A stretch of DNA of 23,945 nt from positions 1 through 23,945 of the forward strand of contig CAZNJV010000006.1 of the NCBI GenBank assembly GCA_964573565.1, written 5' to 3'. The notes under the pieces are model-generated. The model was not told the origin of the DNA. It saw nothing but the letters and a program-made list of their open reading frames with translations, and made no database searches. Numbering within the stretch: the stretch's first letter is position 1; each line of letters opens with the position of its first letter. Positions 1-7,162 of this stretch are shown piece by piece. Made by a program: the position numbers and the translations under genes. The DNA is from UBA12078 sp964573565. GTDB taxonomy: Bacteria; Patescibacteriota; Dojkabacteria; SC72.

Positions 1-606
1 AAACTGGTCACAGAGATTGGCGGAAGCTTCTCAAAGGACACATTCCTAACACTCACTACAGATCAAACATTAATATCCACTTTCGGGTTAAACTCTGAAA
101 TAGAAGATCTTGAAGGCTACCTATTCCCAGATAAATATGCATTTGCACAGGATGTAACAGAAGAAGAGGTAATAAAAACAATGGTTGGAAATTTCAAAAC
201 CAAAGTTGGAACTGGAGATAGCTATCAAACCATAAAGTTAGCAAGTTTGGTTGAGAAAGAAGGTAGAAAAGCAGAAGATCGTACATTAATTGCTGGTATA
301 TTTTTAAAAAGATATGAAGAGGGTTGGACGCTAGGTGCAGACACAACGATAATGTACTACTTAAAGACCTGGAAAGAGGCCGATATTACAGCTGAAGATC
401 TAACAGATAATAACCCTTACAATACAAGGATTGTCACAGGATTTCCCCCTACCCCAATCTGCAATCCTGGGTTGGAATCAATCAATGCTGCACGTAATCC
501 CGTGTCATCAGACTACTATTACTTCATTAGTGACAAAGATGGCAATATGCATTATGCTAAAACAGCCGCTGAACATCAAAACAATGTCAGCACCTATCTT
601 TATTAG
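1..606 (+). CDS. mltG: Endolytic transglycosylase MltG (YceG-like), 3' part
   Basis: Open from the first base, so the N-terminus, including the membrane anchor and start of the LysM-like region, lies outside the window; about 201 residues remain. MltG is an inner-membrane lytic transglycosylase that cuts nascent peptidoglycan glycan strands and helps set their length. Seen here: the family motif LEGYLFPDKYAF (about residues 37-48), the catalytic-site motif LASLVEKE (about 80-87, whose Glu region matches E218 of the E. coli enzyme), LGADTTIMYYL (matching LQTDPTVIYG), and YNTRIVTGFPPTPICNPG followed by the usual YYYF...H end. The C-terminus is complete, with stop TAG at 604-606. The next gene, an LCP-family wall ligase, starts 21 nt downstream, consistent with a cell-wall operon. 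Family assignment is firm; activity is inferred from the conserved motifs. Confidence 0.93.
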   Translation, partial: KLVTEIGGSFSKDTFLTLTTDQTLISTFGLNSEIEDLEGYLFPDKYAFAQDVTEEEVIKTMVGNFKTKVGTGDSYQTIKLASLVEKEGRKAEDRTLIAGIFLKRYEEGWTLGADTTIMYYLKTWKEADITAEDLTDNNPYNTRIVTGFPPTPICNPGLESINAARNPVSSDYYYFISDKDGNMHYAKTAAEHQNNVSTYLY

Positions 607-627
607 TTAAATTAAGACGCTGCCCGA

Positions 628-2094
628 ATGACTCTTGATATGCAACTTACAGATACAGGTAAAACAGAGATGCCACTTGTAGAAATTCCTGAGAAGAAGA
701 CCGATATTGTAGAAACTAAAAAACCTGAAACTCCAAAGAAAAAGAGAAAATGGGGATGGTTAATAGCCCTGATTGTCATCTTAATCATTGGCGGAGGAAT
801 TGGGTTTGCAGTTTGGAAAGGTCTTTCCATCTTTCAGAAGATTGGCTTGAAGATAGATGCTGGTTCATTATCAATCACAAATCAAGAGCCAGAATTACAA
901 AAAGATTCTACTGGTAAATATACCAACGCTTTGATCATTGGAATTGATACCCGAGCAAATGGAGGAGGATTGAACACAGACACTCTCATAGTTTCCTCAT
1001 ACAACTACGAGACTAATGATATCGTTATGGTTTCAATCCCAAGGGATCTCTCGGTAGAGATTGGACAAGGCTCTGATTGGTACAACAAAATCAACGCAGT
1101 ATATGCATTCACAAAAGAAGATGGAAATGATGAAAAAGGAATTCTAGAACTCAAGCGAACTGTAGAAGAACTTACCGGCATGGAGATCCAATACTACGTA
1201 ATGGTCAACTTTGAAGCATTTACACAGATTGTGGATGCCGTTGGAGGTGTAGATATCAATGTTGAAAACAGCTTCACAGACTATCAGTATCCTTTAGGTA
1301 CAGGATACCAAACCGTATCTTTCAAATCTGGTATCCAAACAATGGATGGTGAGACAGCACTTAAATATGCTAGATCCAGACATTCATCAGACAACGGAGA
1401 AGGTTCTGACTTCATGAGAGCAAGAAGACAACAAAAGGTCATAATGGCAATCAAAGACAAGATCTTAAGTTCAGAGACACTAACCAGTCCCAAAGCCATA
1501 ATGGGAATCTTTTCTGCAGTAGCTGACAATATCAAAATTTCGACATTTACCATAAGCGATATAGAGGCCGCATTAAATGTTGCCAGAGATTTTAATGAAA
1601 ACAATGGGATGTCCTACTCTTTCGTCTTAGATCCATCTGCCGGGAATAGCCAATTAGTAGGAAACCTTTCAACATACAATGCTGATGGCTCACTTGCAGC
1701 CTATGTAATTGGTCCAAAGTTAGGACTAGGTAAGTACGAAGATATTAATGAATATGTCGGCTATGTATTAGCAAAACCAGGAATATATGCAGATGATCCA
1801 AATATATATGTTTACAACACAGGGTTGGGTTCTACAGAAGTTGCAGATATAGTTAAAACTCTCAAAGCAGACTATCCATACATTAACATCATCAACAAGG
1901 GAACACTCTATTCTGACAAAGAAGGTGAGTATATATATACACACACAGAAAATGAGTTCACCGCTACCGTAGATGAACTTGCAACGAAGTTGAATATCAC
2001 AAACAAAACAAAACCTGAGTATGTAACAAACAATTTGAATGGAGAAGATGTTACAATATTACTAGGTAAAGAAGTTCAGTTAGTAACGGAGTAA
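628..2094 (+). CDS. LytR-CpsA-Psr (LCP) family protein with C-terminal LytR_C domain
   Basis: Predicted membrane-anchored phosphotransferase of the LCP family, which attaches teichoic-acid-like or other glycopolymers to peptidoglycan outside the cell. A charged, Lys-rich cytoplasmic N-terminus (residues 1-42) precedes one transmembrane helix (about 43-65, WGWLIALIVILIIGGG). The LCP domain begins near residue 99 (NALIIGIDTR) and holds the family motifs SIPRDLSVEI, VGGVDINV and ALKYARSRH...RARRQQ (about 244-270), whose Arg residues bind polyprenyl pyrophosphate in known members. Residues about 390-455 (IYVYNTGLGSTEVAD onward) resemble the LytR_C domain. It starts 21 nt after mltG with no visible Shine-Dalgarno sequence, and holA follows after 4 nt, so it is probably co-transcribed with both. 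Length (488 aa) is normal. The polymer it transfers cannot be inferred. Confidence 0.9.
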   Translation: MTLDMQLTDTGKTEMPLVEIPEKKTDIVETKKPETPKKKRKWGWLIALIVILIIGGGIGFAVWKGLSIFQKIGLKIDAGSLSITNQEPELQKDSTGKYTNALIIGIDTRANGGGLNTDTLIVSSYNYETNDIVMVSIPRDLSVEIGQGSDWYNKINAVYAFTKEDGNDEKGILELKRTVEELTGMEIQYYVMVNFEAFTQIVDAVGGVDINVENSFTDYQYPLGTGYQTVSFKSGIQTMDGETALKYARSRHSSDNGEGSDFMRARRQQKVIMAIKDKILSSETLTSPKAIMGIFSAVADNIKISTFTISDIEAALNVARDFNENNGMSYSFVLDPSAGNSQLVGNLSTYNADGSLAAYVIGPKLGLGKYEDINEYVGYVLAKPGIYADDPNIYVYNTGLGSTEVADIVKTLKADYPYINIINKGTLYSDKEGEYIYTHTENEFTATVDELATKLNITNKTKPEYVTNNLNGEDVTILLGKEVQLVTE

Positions 2095-2098
2095 CAAA

Positions 2099-3007
2099 GT
2101 GGTATACAAACTGTATCATGGCTCATCGCCATATCTGTCCCTTAGGGCTTTAAAACAAGATATCAAGAATTTCGCTGATATTAAATTTCAGGTTATAAAT
2201 GCTGAAACTAGAGATTCTCAAGAGATCTATGACAAAATTGGCAATAGCTCCCTCTTTGAAACACAGAGAGGAATAATCATAAAAAGACTTTACAAAAATA
2301 AGGATAAAGATCGCCTAATAGAAAGCATCCTAGCAATCATAGAAAAAGACTCTTCTGAAGACATTATATACTTCTGGGAAGAAGAAAAAGTCCGTGTAAA
2401 TACAAAATATCTGAAGTTTTTCAGCAAAAATGCCGCGGTAGAAGAATATGATGAACTAAACAAACGCTCATTTGCTACATGGTTAAAAGAAGAATTAGAC
2501 AACAATGGATTAAAAATGGACCCTACTCTACAGAAACTTCTAGCAGAAAAAACTAATTATGACCCCGAGAGATGTGCGAATGAAATTAAGAAGCTTAAAT
2601 TAGATCCAGAATCAGATCTTCGCTATGTCACCGATACATTAGAAAGAGATATCTGGGCATTAATTGATGCAATTAACCACAAAGACAAAGCACAGAGTAT
2701 GAGCATTCTAGAAAATCTGTACAAACAAAACAACGATCCTAATTACATACTTTCGATGCTTGCAAGAAATCTCAGAATCATGACCCTTGCAAAATACCTC
2801 AATGACCAAAGAAAATCCTTTAAAGAGATCTGTTCAATTCTCAGGATCCCTCCATTCACCCTACCCTCCATATTGGACAGTTCAAAGGGTTATGAATGGA
2901 AAAACATCCAACAGATATACAAAAAATTGGCAAATTTAGATCAACAAATAAAAACAGGAAAGATCGATGGGAATCTTGGGTTAACACTCATATGCCCATA
3001 CCTCTAA
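2099..3007 (+). CDS. holA: DNA polymerase III delta subunit (HolA)
   Basis: Clamp-loader delta subunit, which opens the beta sliding clamp for loading onto primed DNA. Uses a GTG start 4 nt after the LCP gene stop (TAA-caaa-GTG). The N-terminal 140 residues have the HolA pattern of a degenerate AAA+ domain without Walker motifs (YKLYHGSSPYLSLRAL, then SSLFETQRGIII and DIIYFWEEEKV). The middle helical part has the typical LAEKTNYDPERCANEIKKL and TLERDIWALIDAI stretches, and the C-terminal collar domain has NDPNYILSMLARNLRIM and a final LDQQIKTGKIDGNLGL. At 302 aa it is slightly shorter than the usual 330-340. It sits upstream of rpsT and lepA, as in Bacillus-type genomes. Sequence divergence is high, as expected for this family, but the domain order is clear. 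Confidence 0.85.
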   Translation: MVYKLYHGSSPYLSLRALKQDIKNFADIKFQVINAETRDSQEIYDKIGNSSLFETQRGIIIKRLYKNKDKDRLIESILAIIEKDSSEDIIYFWEEEKVRVNTKYLKFFSKNAAVEEYDELNKRSFATWLKEELDNNGLKMDPTLQKLLAEKTNYDPERCANEIKKLKLDPESDLRYVTDTLERDIWALIDAINHKDKAQSMSILENLYKQNNDPNYILSMLARNLRIMTLAKYLNDQRKSFKEICSILRIPPFTLPSILDSSKGYEWKNIQQIYKKLANLDQQIKTGKIDGNLGLTLICPYL

Positions 3008-3012
3008 ATCAT

Positions 3013-3041
3013 TTGACACCATTATGTTATTAACTTAAACT
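3013..3041 (+). promoter_or_regulatory. Promoter for the DUF11 surface-protein gene
   Basis: TTGACA at 3013-3018 matches the -35 consensus exactly. A 17-nt spacer leads to TAAACT at 3036-3041, 4 of 6 matches to TATAAT. Transcription would start near 3048, giving a leader of about 25 nt before the ATG at 3073. It lies in the 65-nt gap after holA and gives the surface gene its own expression. Confidence 0.5.
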
Positions 3042-3057
3042 GAATAGTGAATATTCA
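3041..3057. repeat. Inverted repeat at the predicted transcription start
   Basis: TGAATA-GTGAA-TATTCA forms a perfect 6-bp inverted repeat with a 5-nt centre, directly after the proposed -10 box and covering the predicted transcription start. The position suits a repressor operator or a small 5' hairpin. It has no T-run and is not a terminator. AT-rich 6-bp arms can arise by chance. Confidence 0.3.
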
Positions 3058-3072
3058 TTTACACCTGCCCTA

Positions 3073-4824
3073 ATGGAAGAAGGAATAAGAGTCACGCAAG
3101 TGAAAGCAAAATCTAAGAAACTCCAGACAATCCTTCTTGTCGTTACAGGGATTTTAGGACTAGCACTCATTGGAACCGCAATCTATTTCTATACCATAAA
3201 AGATACCTCATCCAACACAGACAACACGAACACTGTTACCTGCGGATGTTACTATATCGATCCCAAAGTTAGTACTGAATGTGGAGACCCACGAAGAGCA
3301 TTCAAATTTGAGCTTTCTACAGGCACAAGTACAAGCACATGTAAGACTACATGTTCAACAAGCAACCTCTCTGTCAATGATCTAAATAGCAGTACAGAAC
3401 AAGATCTCTACCAAATATGCCAACTGCAAAGTATCGCTGATGCAAGCTGCCAGTCAATGACAATTAAAGACAAGAATGGAAAGATAGTCACAGGTGAAGT
3501 TTCCTCTTCAGACGAATTAACAATTGAGGCTACATTTGATAAGGAATATTCCAATTACAAATTCATCATAAACAATGAATCCCTTGATCCTGATGTTGTA
3601 ACTCCAAATAAATTAACAATTCAAAAGACTCTCAGTGATCTAAGTTCTTCAACCGCAATCAACATTGTTGCAACAGGTACTACCACAGACGGAGAGCAGA
3701 TAAATACTCCTGTTTGTAGGAGATTGATTGAGGTAACACAATCTACCGAAGCTAATGTTACAAACTTACAGATGACTTCTAGATTGGCAAGTGGAGTCAC
3801 CAAAATTTCTAGCGCTAGAATTGCAACCGGAGAATTATCATCTACATCTGATGTATCAATCAAATTCACATTCAGCGATACCGTGTCTGTCTTAACAATG
3901 ACCAAAGGGTTTACTGTAGATAGCACAGCTGGAACAATTGAGATCATAGAACAAGACCTTTATAATTCCTCCAATTTCTCTGAAAGTAGAAATTTCTCTG
4001 ATTTGGATACATACGATGGAAGCATGACAATACAGGCTGAAGTATTTGTATCTGCGACTTCTATCGGTGAAGCCTCAACAAGTGTAGAATTTGCAGCTAC
4101 AGAAGAAGATGAAGAAACAGGAACAGACACTACCCTCTCTAGCTTCACAGTTAGCAACAGTGCAAACCAGACATGTGTAGAAAGAGTCTCTCCTTCCAAC
4201 GCAATACAATACACCGTTGTAGTAACCAACAAGAGCACTACATCTCAAAAAATTACAAATATCACTGATAAATTACCATTAGGATTCACATACACTGTGA
4301 ATAGTACAAAGATTAACAGTGTCACAGTAACAGATTCAGGCTATGTTGCTACTTCCAATGTTGGAGATACACAGCAAATTGTATTCGCCAAAACAGATGG
4401 TTGGACATTGAGTGCAAATCAATCTCTAACTGTTGTCTTTGGAGCAACTGCAGGTTCAGAAGCACTCTCTGGAGCAAACAATAACGAAGTTGTAGTAACA
4501 CCAGAGCAAATACCCGCAGATCCATCAACTCTCAGAACTTCCAAGAGTGTAACTGTAGCACAAGACTGTGACAACATAACGAATGAGGAAGAAGAAACTC
4601 CAAGCACCGGAATCTTTGATAGCACAATTGCAAAGGTATTAATCGGGTTAATCGTAGTACTAACTGGGTGGTTCATATACAACAAGCCACAGGGTAAAGT
4701 TCTTGTCGAGAAGTTCGTAGACTCTGATCTATACAAAGACACAGAACTAAATACATGGAGAATATTCAAACCAAAGAAATACTTCGAAGAGATTGTAGTA
4801 AGAAAAACACAAAAGCGAAATTAA
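3073..4824 (+). CDS. Cell-surface protein with DUF11 domain and a membrane anchor at each end
   Basis: Not recognised as a named protein. A short Lys-rich N-terminus is followed by a transmembrane helix at about residues 19-41, then a Cys-rich stretch (Cys 57, 59, 70, 90, 94) that probably forms disulfides outside the cell. Residues about 130-345 are Ser/Thr-rich beta-type sequence. Residues about 355-476 resemble a DUF11 domain (AIQYTVVVTNKSTT, DKLPLGFTYTVNSTKIN), common in bacterial surface proteins. Near the C-terminus, PSTGIFD (510-516) precedes a hydrophobic helix (about 519-536) and a 47-residue charged tail, so both ends appear to be cytoplasmic and the middle exposed. PSTG recalls the LPxTG sortase signal, but the tail is far too long for a standard one. 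It has its own promoter and ends tail to tail with the gene on the other strand, sharing the bases TTAA. Role unknown; adhesion or an envelope layer is a guess. Confidence 0.75.
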   Translation: MEEGIRVTQVKAKSKKLQTILLVVTGILGLALIGTAIYFYTIKDTSSNTDNTNTVTCGCYYIDPKVSTECGDPRRAFKFELSTGTSTSTCKTTCSTSNLSVNDLNSSTEQDLYQICQLQSIADASCQSMTIKDKNGKIVTGEVSSSDELTIEATFDKEYSNYKFIINNESLDPDVVTPNKLTIQKTLSDLSSSTAINIVATGTTTDGEQINTPVCRRLIEVTQSTEANVTNLQMTSRLASGVTKISSARIATGELSSTSDVSIKFTFSDTVSVLTMTKGFTVDSTAGTIEIIEQDLYNSSNFSESRNFSDLDTYDGSMTIQAEVFVSATSIGEASTSVEFAATEEDEETGTDTTLSSFTVSNSANQTCVERVSPSNAIQYTVVVTNKSTTSQKITNITDKLPLGFTYTVNSTKINSVTVTDSGYVATSNVGDTQQIVFAKTDGWTLSANQSLTVVFGATAGSEALSGANNNEVVVTPEQIPADPSTLRTSKSVTVAQDCDNITNEEEETPSTGIFDSTIAKVLIGLIVVLTGWFIYNKPQGKVLVEKFVDSDLYKDTELNTWRIFKPKKYFEEIVVRKTQKRN

Positions 4825-5231
4825 AGATCAGCAAGTGAGAAATCTAATGCTTTCCCATTATATCCATACGCTACCTCATCTGAGTTTATGAGGAAATAGT
4901 ATCTCTGTGTTGTAAGAAGTTTTTCTAACGTTACTTCATGTGTCTTAGATCTCACCTTGTTTGTCTGGTCCACCCCTACCAACCCAAGATTGTCCCTTTG
5001 ATTACCATACTGTACAAAACCCACACACTCTTTTCTCGTACTCCATCTAACAACAGCAGAATATTCCTGCTCTCCTTTTTCAATAAAAATATTGTAAGGA
5101 ACACAATCCCGTTTTAAGGAAGCAAATATATTTGATCCAAAAGTATTCTTTACAAACAACAAAGAGAGGGATAGCCCCACTATGAATATACCCAGAAAAC
5201 CAGTTATTAAAAATATCTTAGTTCGTTTCAT
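4821..5231 (-). CDS. Small membrane-anchored protein with a fibronectin III-like fold
   Basis: Hypothetical, 136 aa. An N-terminal hydrophobic helix follows a basic start (about residues 6-27, IFLITGFLGIFIVGLSLSLL), giving a membrane-anchored protein with an outside C-terminal domain. The rest looks like one beta-sandwich of the FnIII or purple-acid-phosphatase N-domain type: strand patterns SAVVRWSTRKECVGFVQYG and HEVTLEKLLTTQRYYFLIN are the usual 'W-S-T / YG / H-V-L-L-t-Y-y-f' signature. Cys 43 and Cys 69 could pair. Its start overlaps the end of the upstream gene by 14 nt, so the two are an operon, and its stop interlocks with the convergent DUF11 gene at TTAA. The domain call rests on pattern only; no function can be assigned beyond a surface role. 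Confidence 0.65.
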   Translation of the reverse strand: MKRTKIFLITGFLGIFIVGLSLSLLFVKNTFGSNIFASLKRDCVPYNIFIEKGEQEYSAVVRWSTRKECVGFVQYGNQRDNLGLVGVDQTNKVRSKTHEVTLEKLLTTQRYYFLINSDEVAYGYNGKALDFSLADL

Positions 5232-5637
5232 TTTCTTCGATCAAAATATAACTTTCTTTGACAGATGAATGCTCACCATCTGAAACTCTAATCTTTAACT
5301 TGTACTGCCCTGCACTCCCAATAGGAGGAGTTCCATACACCTTCTTACCATCAACAAATAGCCAACTTGGAGCATCAACTAATGTAATAGCTAAATCGTC
5401 ATCCGAAGTATCACCATCAGAACAATCTACCATATATACATATTCCTCCCCTACAACACCCACTGCAGTTGGAGAGTTAACAATATATGGAACTGTTGAG
5501 ATATTGCTCCTTCCCAAAACATCTTCAACCTCCTTGCCAGTATCTTTGTTCTTTTCGGTTAAAATGATACCTACAGTTCCTAAGATCAGGACAAAGAATA
5601 CATTAATGACAATTTTAACCTTCCTACTAGCATTCAT
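5218..5637 (-). CDS. Small membrane-anchored protein with a cadherin/Ig-like (He_PIG type) domain
   Basis: Hypothetical, 139 aa. A basic N-terminus and one transmembrane helix (about residues 8-26, VKIVINVFFVLILGTVGII) precede a linker and one Ig/cadherin-like domain (about 52-135). The pattern VGVVGEEYVYMVDCSDGD, then APSWLFVDGKKVYGTPP, then GQYKLKIRVSDGEHSS is typical of He_PIG / dystroglycan-type cadherin-like modules: Y-x-V-x-A-x-D, 'P-W-L-x-i-d-G-x-l-x-G-T-P', 'G-x-Y-x-l-x-V-x-V-x-D'. It is first gene of a two-gene unit with the FnIII-like protein, overlapping it by 14 nt. Each product has its own membrane anchor, so they are not simply a split single gene. The domain type is a fairly good guess; the binding partner is unknown. 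Confidence 0.65.
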   Translation of the reverse strand: MNASRKVKIVINVFFVLILGTVGIILTEKNKDTGKEVEDVLGRSNISTVPYIVNSPTAVGVVGEEYVYMVDCSDGDTSDDDLAITLVDAPSWLFVDGKKVYGTPPIGSAGQYKLKIRVSDGEHSSVKESYILIEENETN

Positions 5638-5732
5638 AATACGAGTTTAACACAAAAAAATATGTTTACAAACAATAGATTTACATATATAATACCCCTA
5701 GTTTAAGCAGTTTATATTATCCATTGTAGGAA
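5638..5732. other. Divergent intergenic region between the Ig-like operon and rpsT
   Basis: 95 bp, very AT-rich. It holds the rpsT promoter on the + strand (annotated separately). On the minus strand a weak candidate for the Ig-like pair is TTGTAA, 16 nt, TAAACT, ending 10 nt before the ATG at 5637; the two boxes match 4 of 6 consensus bases each, so it is tentative. No hairpin or other motif was seen. Confidence 0.4.
5665..5693 (+). promoter_or_regulatory. rpsT promoter
   Basis: TTTACA at 5665-5670, a 17-nt spacer and a perfect TATAAT at 5688-5693 make the best sigma70-type promoter in the window. Transcription would start near 5700, leaving a leader of about 33 nt. AGG at 5728-5730, very close to the ATG at 5733, is the nearest thing to a ribosome binding site seen here. 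No ribosomal-protein autoregulatory structure is evident in so short a leader. Confidence 0.75.
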
Positions 5733-6029
5733 ATGCCAAATCTAAAAACATCAATAAAAGATCTAAGAAAGAACAAAAGAAGAGAAGTCGTTAACGACAG
5801 AATGAGAAGCAGATCAAAAAAGTCTGTAAAGAAATTCAATGCACTTCTTTCTGATAACAATATTGATGAAGCAAAGGCTACATTGAAGCATATTTATAAA
5901 GTTCTTGACAAAGCAGCTAAGAAAAATGTTATAAAGGATGGTAAGGCTGACCGATTAAAAGGTCGACTTACTAAAAAATTAAACAAAATTGCCCAAAATA
6001 ATGTCAAAGCTGCTAACAAGAGCGCTTAA
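5733..6029 (+). CDS. rpsT: 30S ribosomal protein S20
   Basis: Small-subunit ribosomal protein that binds the 5' domain and helix 44 of 16S rRNA. The 98-aa sequence is Lys/Arg-rich and all-helical, with the S20 pattern: MPNLKTSIKDLRKNKRREVVN at the start, RSRSKKSVKKF, then the helix ending DKAAKKNVIKDGKADRLKGRL. The motif 'xxAxKxxxIHKNxAxRxKSRL' of typical S20 is recognisable although the His-Lys-Asn is changed to KDGKADR. Length is normal (85-100). It has a strong promoter of its own. Its last 29 nt overlap the start of the next gene, so that gene is probably translationally coupled to rpsT. Confidence 0.93.
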   Translation: MPNLKTSIKDLRKNKRREVVNDRMRSRSKKSVKKFNALLSDNNIDEAKATLKHIYKVLDKAAKKNVIKDGKADRLKGRLTKKLNKIAQNNVKAANKSA

Positions 6030-6552
6030 AATATCTCTAGCACCAGCAATATTGCTAATTGCGGGGAAATTTCTTGGTATTTTAGGAACAAGTCTCGCAT
6101 ACAATCTTAATTTTCAGATAAGTAATGACCTCGGTACAGATTTTTCTGTGCAGATATTTTTTCCAGACGCTTCCACCACTCTCTTCGTAAATTCCATATC
6201 AAACTTAGTGATGATTGCCTTCATCGCGTTACCACTAATAATCTTCATTACTAAAACATACCTTTACAATACCGCCGCGAAGAATCCACGCACTATTATT
6301 AAGATGACACGTTTCAATATGCTCAAATGGATAACTAGTAAAGATACCTCTTTCTTAAAAATATTTATCTGGTGTGCATTTCTTTGGATAGCATGCGGCA
6401 TAACCATTGCACATACACTACAAGGAAATACATATGAATGGATAGGAATATTGGCAGGAAGCCTTGCACTCTTAGCATCCCTGTTCACAATCAAGACATT
6501 TGAGATTGAAACTGATAATATATATCCAACAGAACATAATCGATATTACTAA
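6001..6552 (+). CDS. Unknown four-helix membrane protein
   Basis: Not recognised. I place the start at ATG 6001 (MSKLLTRALK, 183 aa); an in-frame ATG at 5989 would add four residues and lengthen the overlap with rpsT. From 6001 it overlaps the last 29 nt of rpsT in another frame. About four hydrophobic helices are visible: around residues 7-30 (ISLAPAILLIAGKFLGILG), 58-82 (SNLVMIAFIALPLIIFIT), 115-135 (FLKIFIWCAFLWIACGIT) and 146-163 (WIGILAGSLALLASLF). Short basic or mixed loops join them. No catalytic or ligand motif is evident. It ends one base before the next gene, which is also a membrane protein; the pair may work together, but nothing in the sequence shows how. Confidence 0.7.
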   Translation: MSKLLTRALKISLAPAILLIAGKFLGILGTSLAYNLNFQISNDLGTDFSVQIFFPDASTTLFVNSISNLVMIAFIALPLIIFITKTYLYNTAAKNPRTIIKMTRFNMLKWITSKDTSFLKIFIWCAFLWIACGITIAHTLQGNTYEWIGILAGSLALLASLFTIKTFEIETDNIYPTEHNRYY

Positions 6553-6553
6553 A

Positions 6554-7123
6554 ATGGCTAACGAGAGAAAACAAAAAGTTAAAAATTTCTTTTCTGTAAT
6601 TGTAGAACCATTTGCACTAGGCGTCTTAGCACTGCTTTTCATAATACCAACTATTACAGTAATGAATCTCTCCCCCATTACTAAAAAGTTGGAGAAACTA
6701 AACGTCTTAGGTGTAAATACTGCTTCTTCCGTTTCAGTAACATTGGTGGGTGGTAAACATGAGGTATTCTCAGAAGAAGACTTAGTTAAGGTATCGGATA
6801 CAGAATACAACTATTCCGTTAGATTAAGTAAAAGAGCTGCAGATAGCTATTCTAAACCGATATTAGAGATTGAAAACAAGACTGCAGAGGTACAAGAGAT
6901 CTCATTCTTGGGACAAACAGCCACATCTACCCAATCAAACATAAGTTTGTTGGTAGATGATAAGACATACAAGTTAGAAGATGACAAAGGATTTACATAT
7001 CCACACAGCATATTCCTAGCTCCATCTGAAAAAGCAGTAGTGTTCCTCTCCTTGGAAAGTCTCACTGGAATCCAGTTCTCAGAGAATTTTGATCTCCAAG
7101 TTAAGGTTGTAGAAAACCTTTAG
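6554..7123 (+). CDS. Unknown single-pass membrane protein with an outside beta-rich domain
   Basis: Not recognised. The start is set at ATG 6554 (MANERKQKVK), one base after the previous stop; the longer reading frame from 6500 would overlap the previous gene by 53 nt and add a hydrophobic stretch without a sensible signal. The 189-aa product has a basic cytoplasmic N-terminus, one transmembrane helix (about residues 17-36, PFALGVLALLFIIPTITV), and about 150 residues of alternating hydrophobic/polar beta-type sequence (SSVSVTLVGGKHEV, KPILEIENKTAEVQEISFLG, NISLLVDDKTYKL, EKAVVFLSLESLTG). The domain would lie outside the membrane. It is the last gene of the rpsT unit; lepA downstream has its own promoter. 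Confidence 0.68.
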   Translation: MANERKQKVKNFFSVIVEPFALGVLALLFIIPTITVMNLSPITKKLEKLNVLGVNTASSVSVTLVGGKHEVFSEEDLVKVSDTEYNYSVRLSKRAADSYSKPILEIENKTAEVQEISFLGQTATSTQSNISLLVDDKTYKLEDDKGFTYPHSIFLAPSEKAVVFLSLESLTGIQFSENFDLQVKVVENL

Positions 7124-7150
7124 AATATATAAAAATCCCAGTGTATAAGA

Positions 7151-7156
7151 TATAAT
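7151..7156 (+). promoter_or_regulatory. -10 box predicting a leaderless lepA transcript
   Basis: A perfect TATAAT is followed by 6 nt and then the lepA ATG at 7163. Normal -10 to start spacing puts the transcription start on or next to the A of the ATG. No convincing -35 is seen 15-19 nt upstream (that region is TATAAA-like), and there is no Shine-Dalgarno sequence. Confidence 0.6.
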
Positions 7157-7162
7157 GCTCCT

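Noticed and set aside
4821..5637. The two Ig/FnIII genes as one gene split by a frameshift
   Set aside because: Each has its own basic N-terminus and membrane helix followed by one domain; a split gene would have only one anchor.
5258..5650. 130-codon open frame on the + strand opposite the Ig-like gene
   Set aside because: It mirrors the minus-strand gene, has low-complexity Ser/Thr/Pro composition, no promoter of its own and no domain pattern; the minus-strand frame has a clear anchor and domain.
6500..6553. Longer N-terminus for the single-pass membrane protein from ATG 6500
   Set aside because: It would overlap the previous gene by 53 nt, while ATG 6554 follows that gene's stop by one base and gives a normal basic start before the helix.
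7120..7160. Intrinsic terminator before lepA
   Set aside because: AT-rich sequence without a GC-rich stem or T-run on the + strand.
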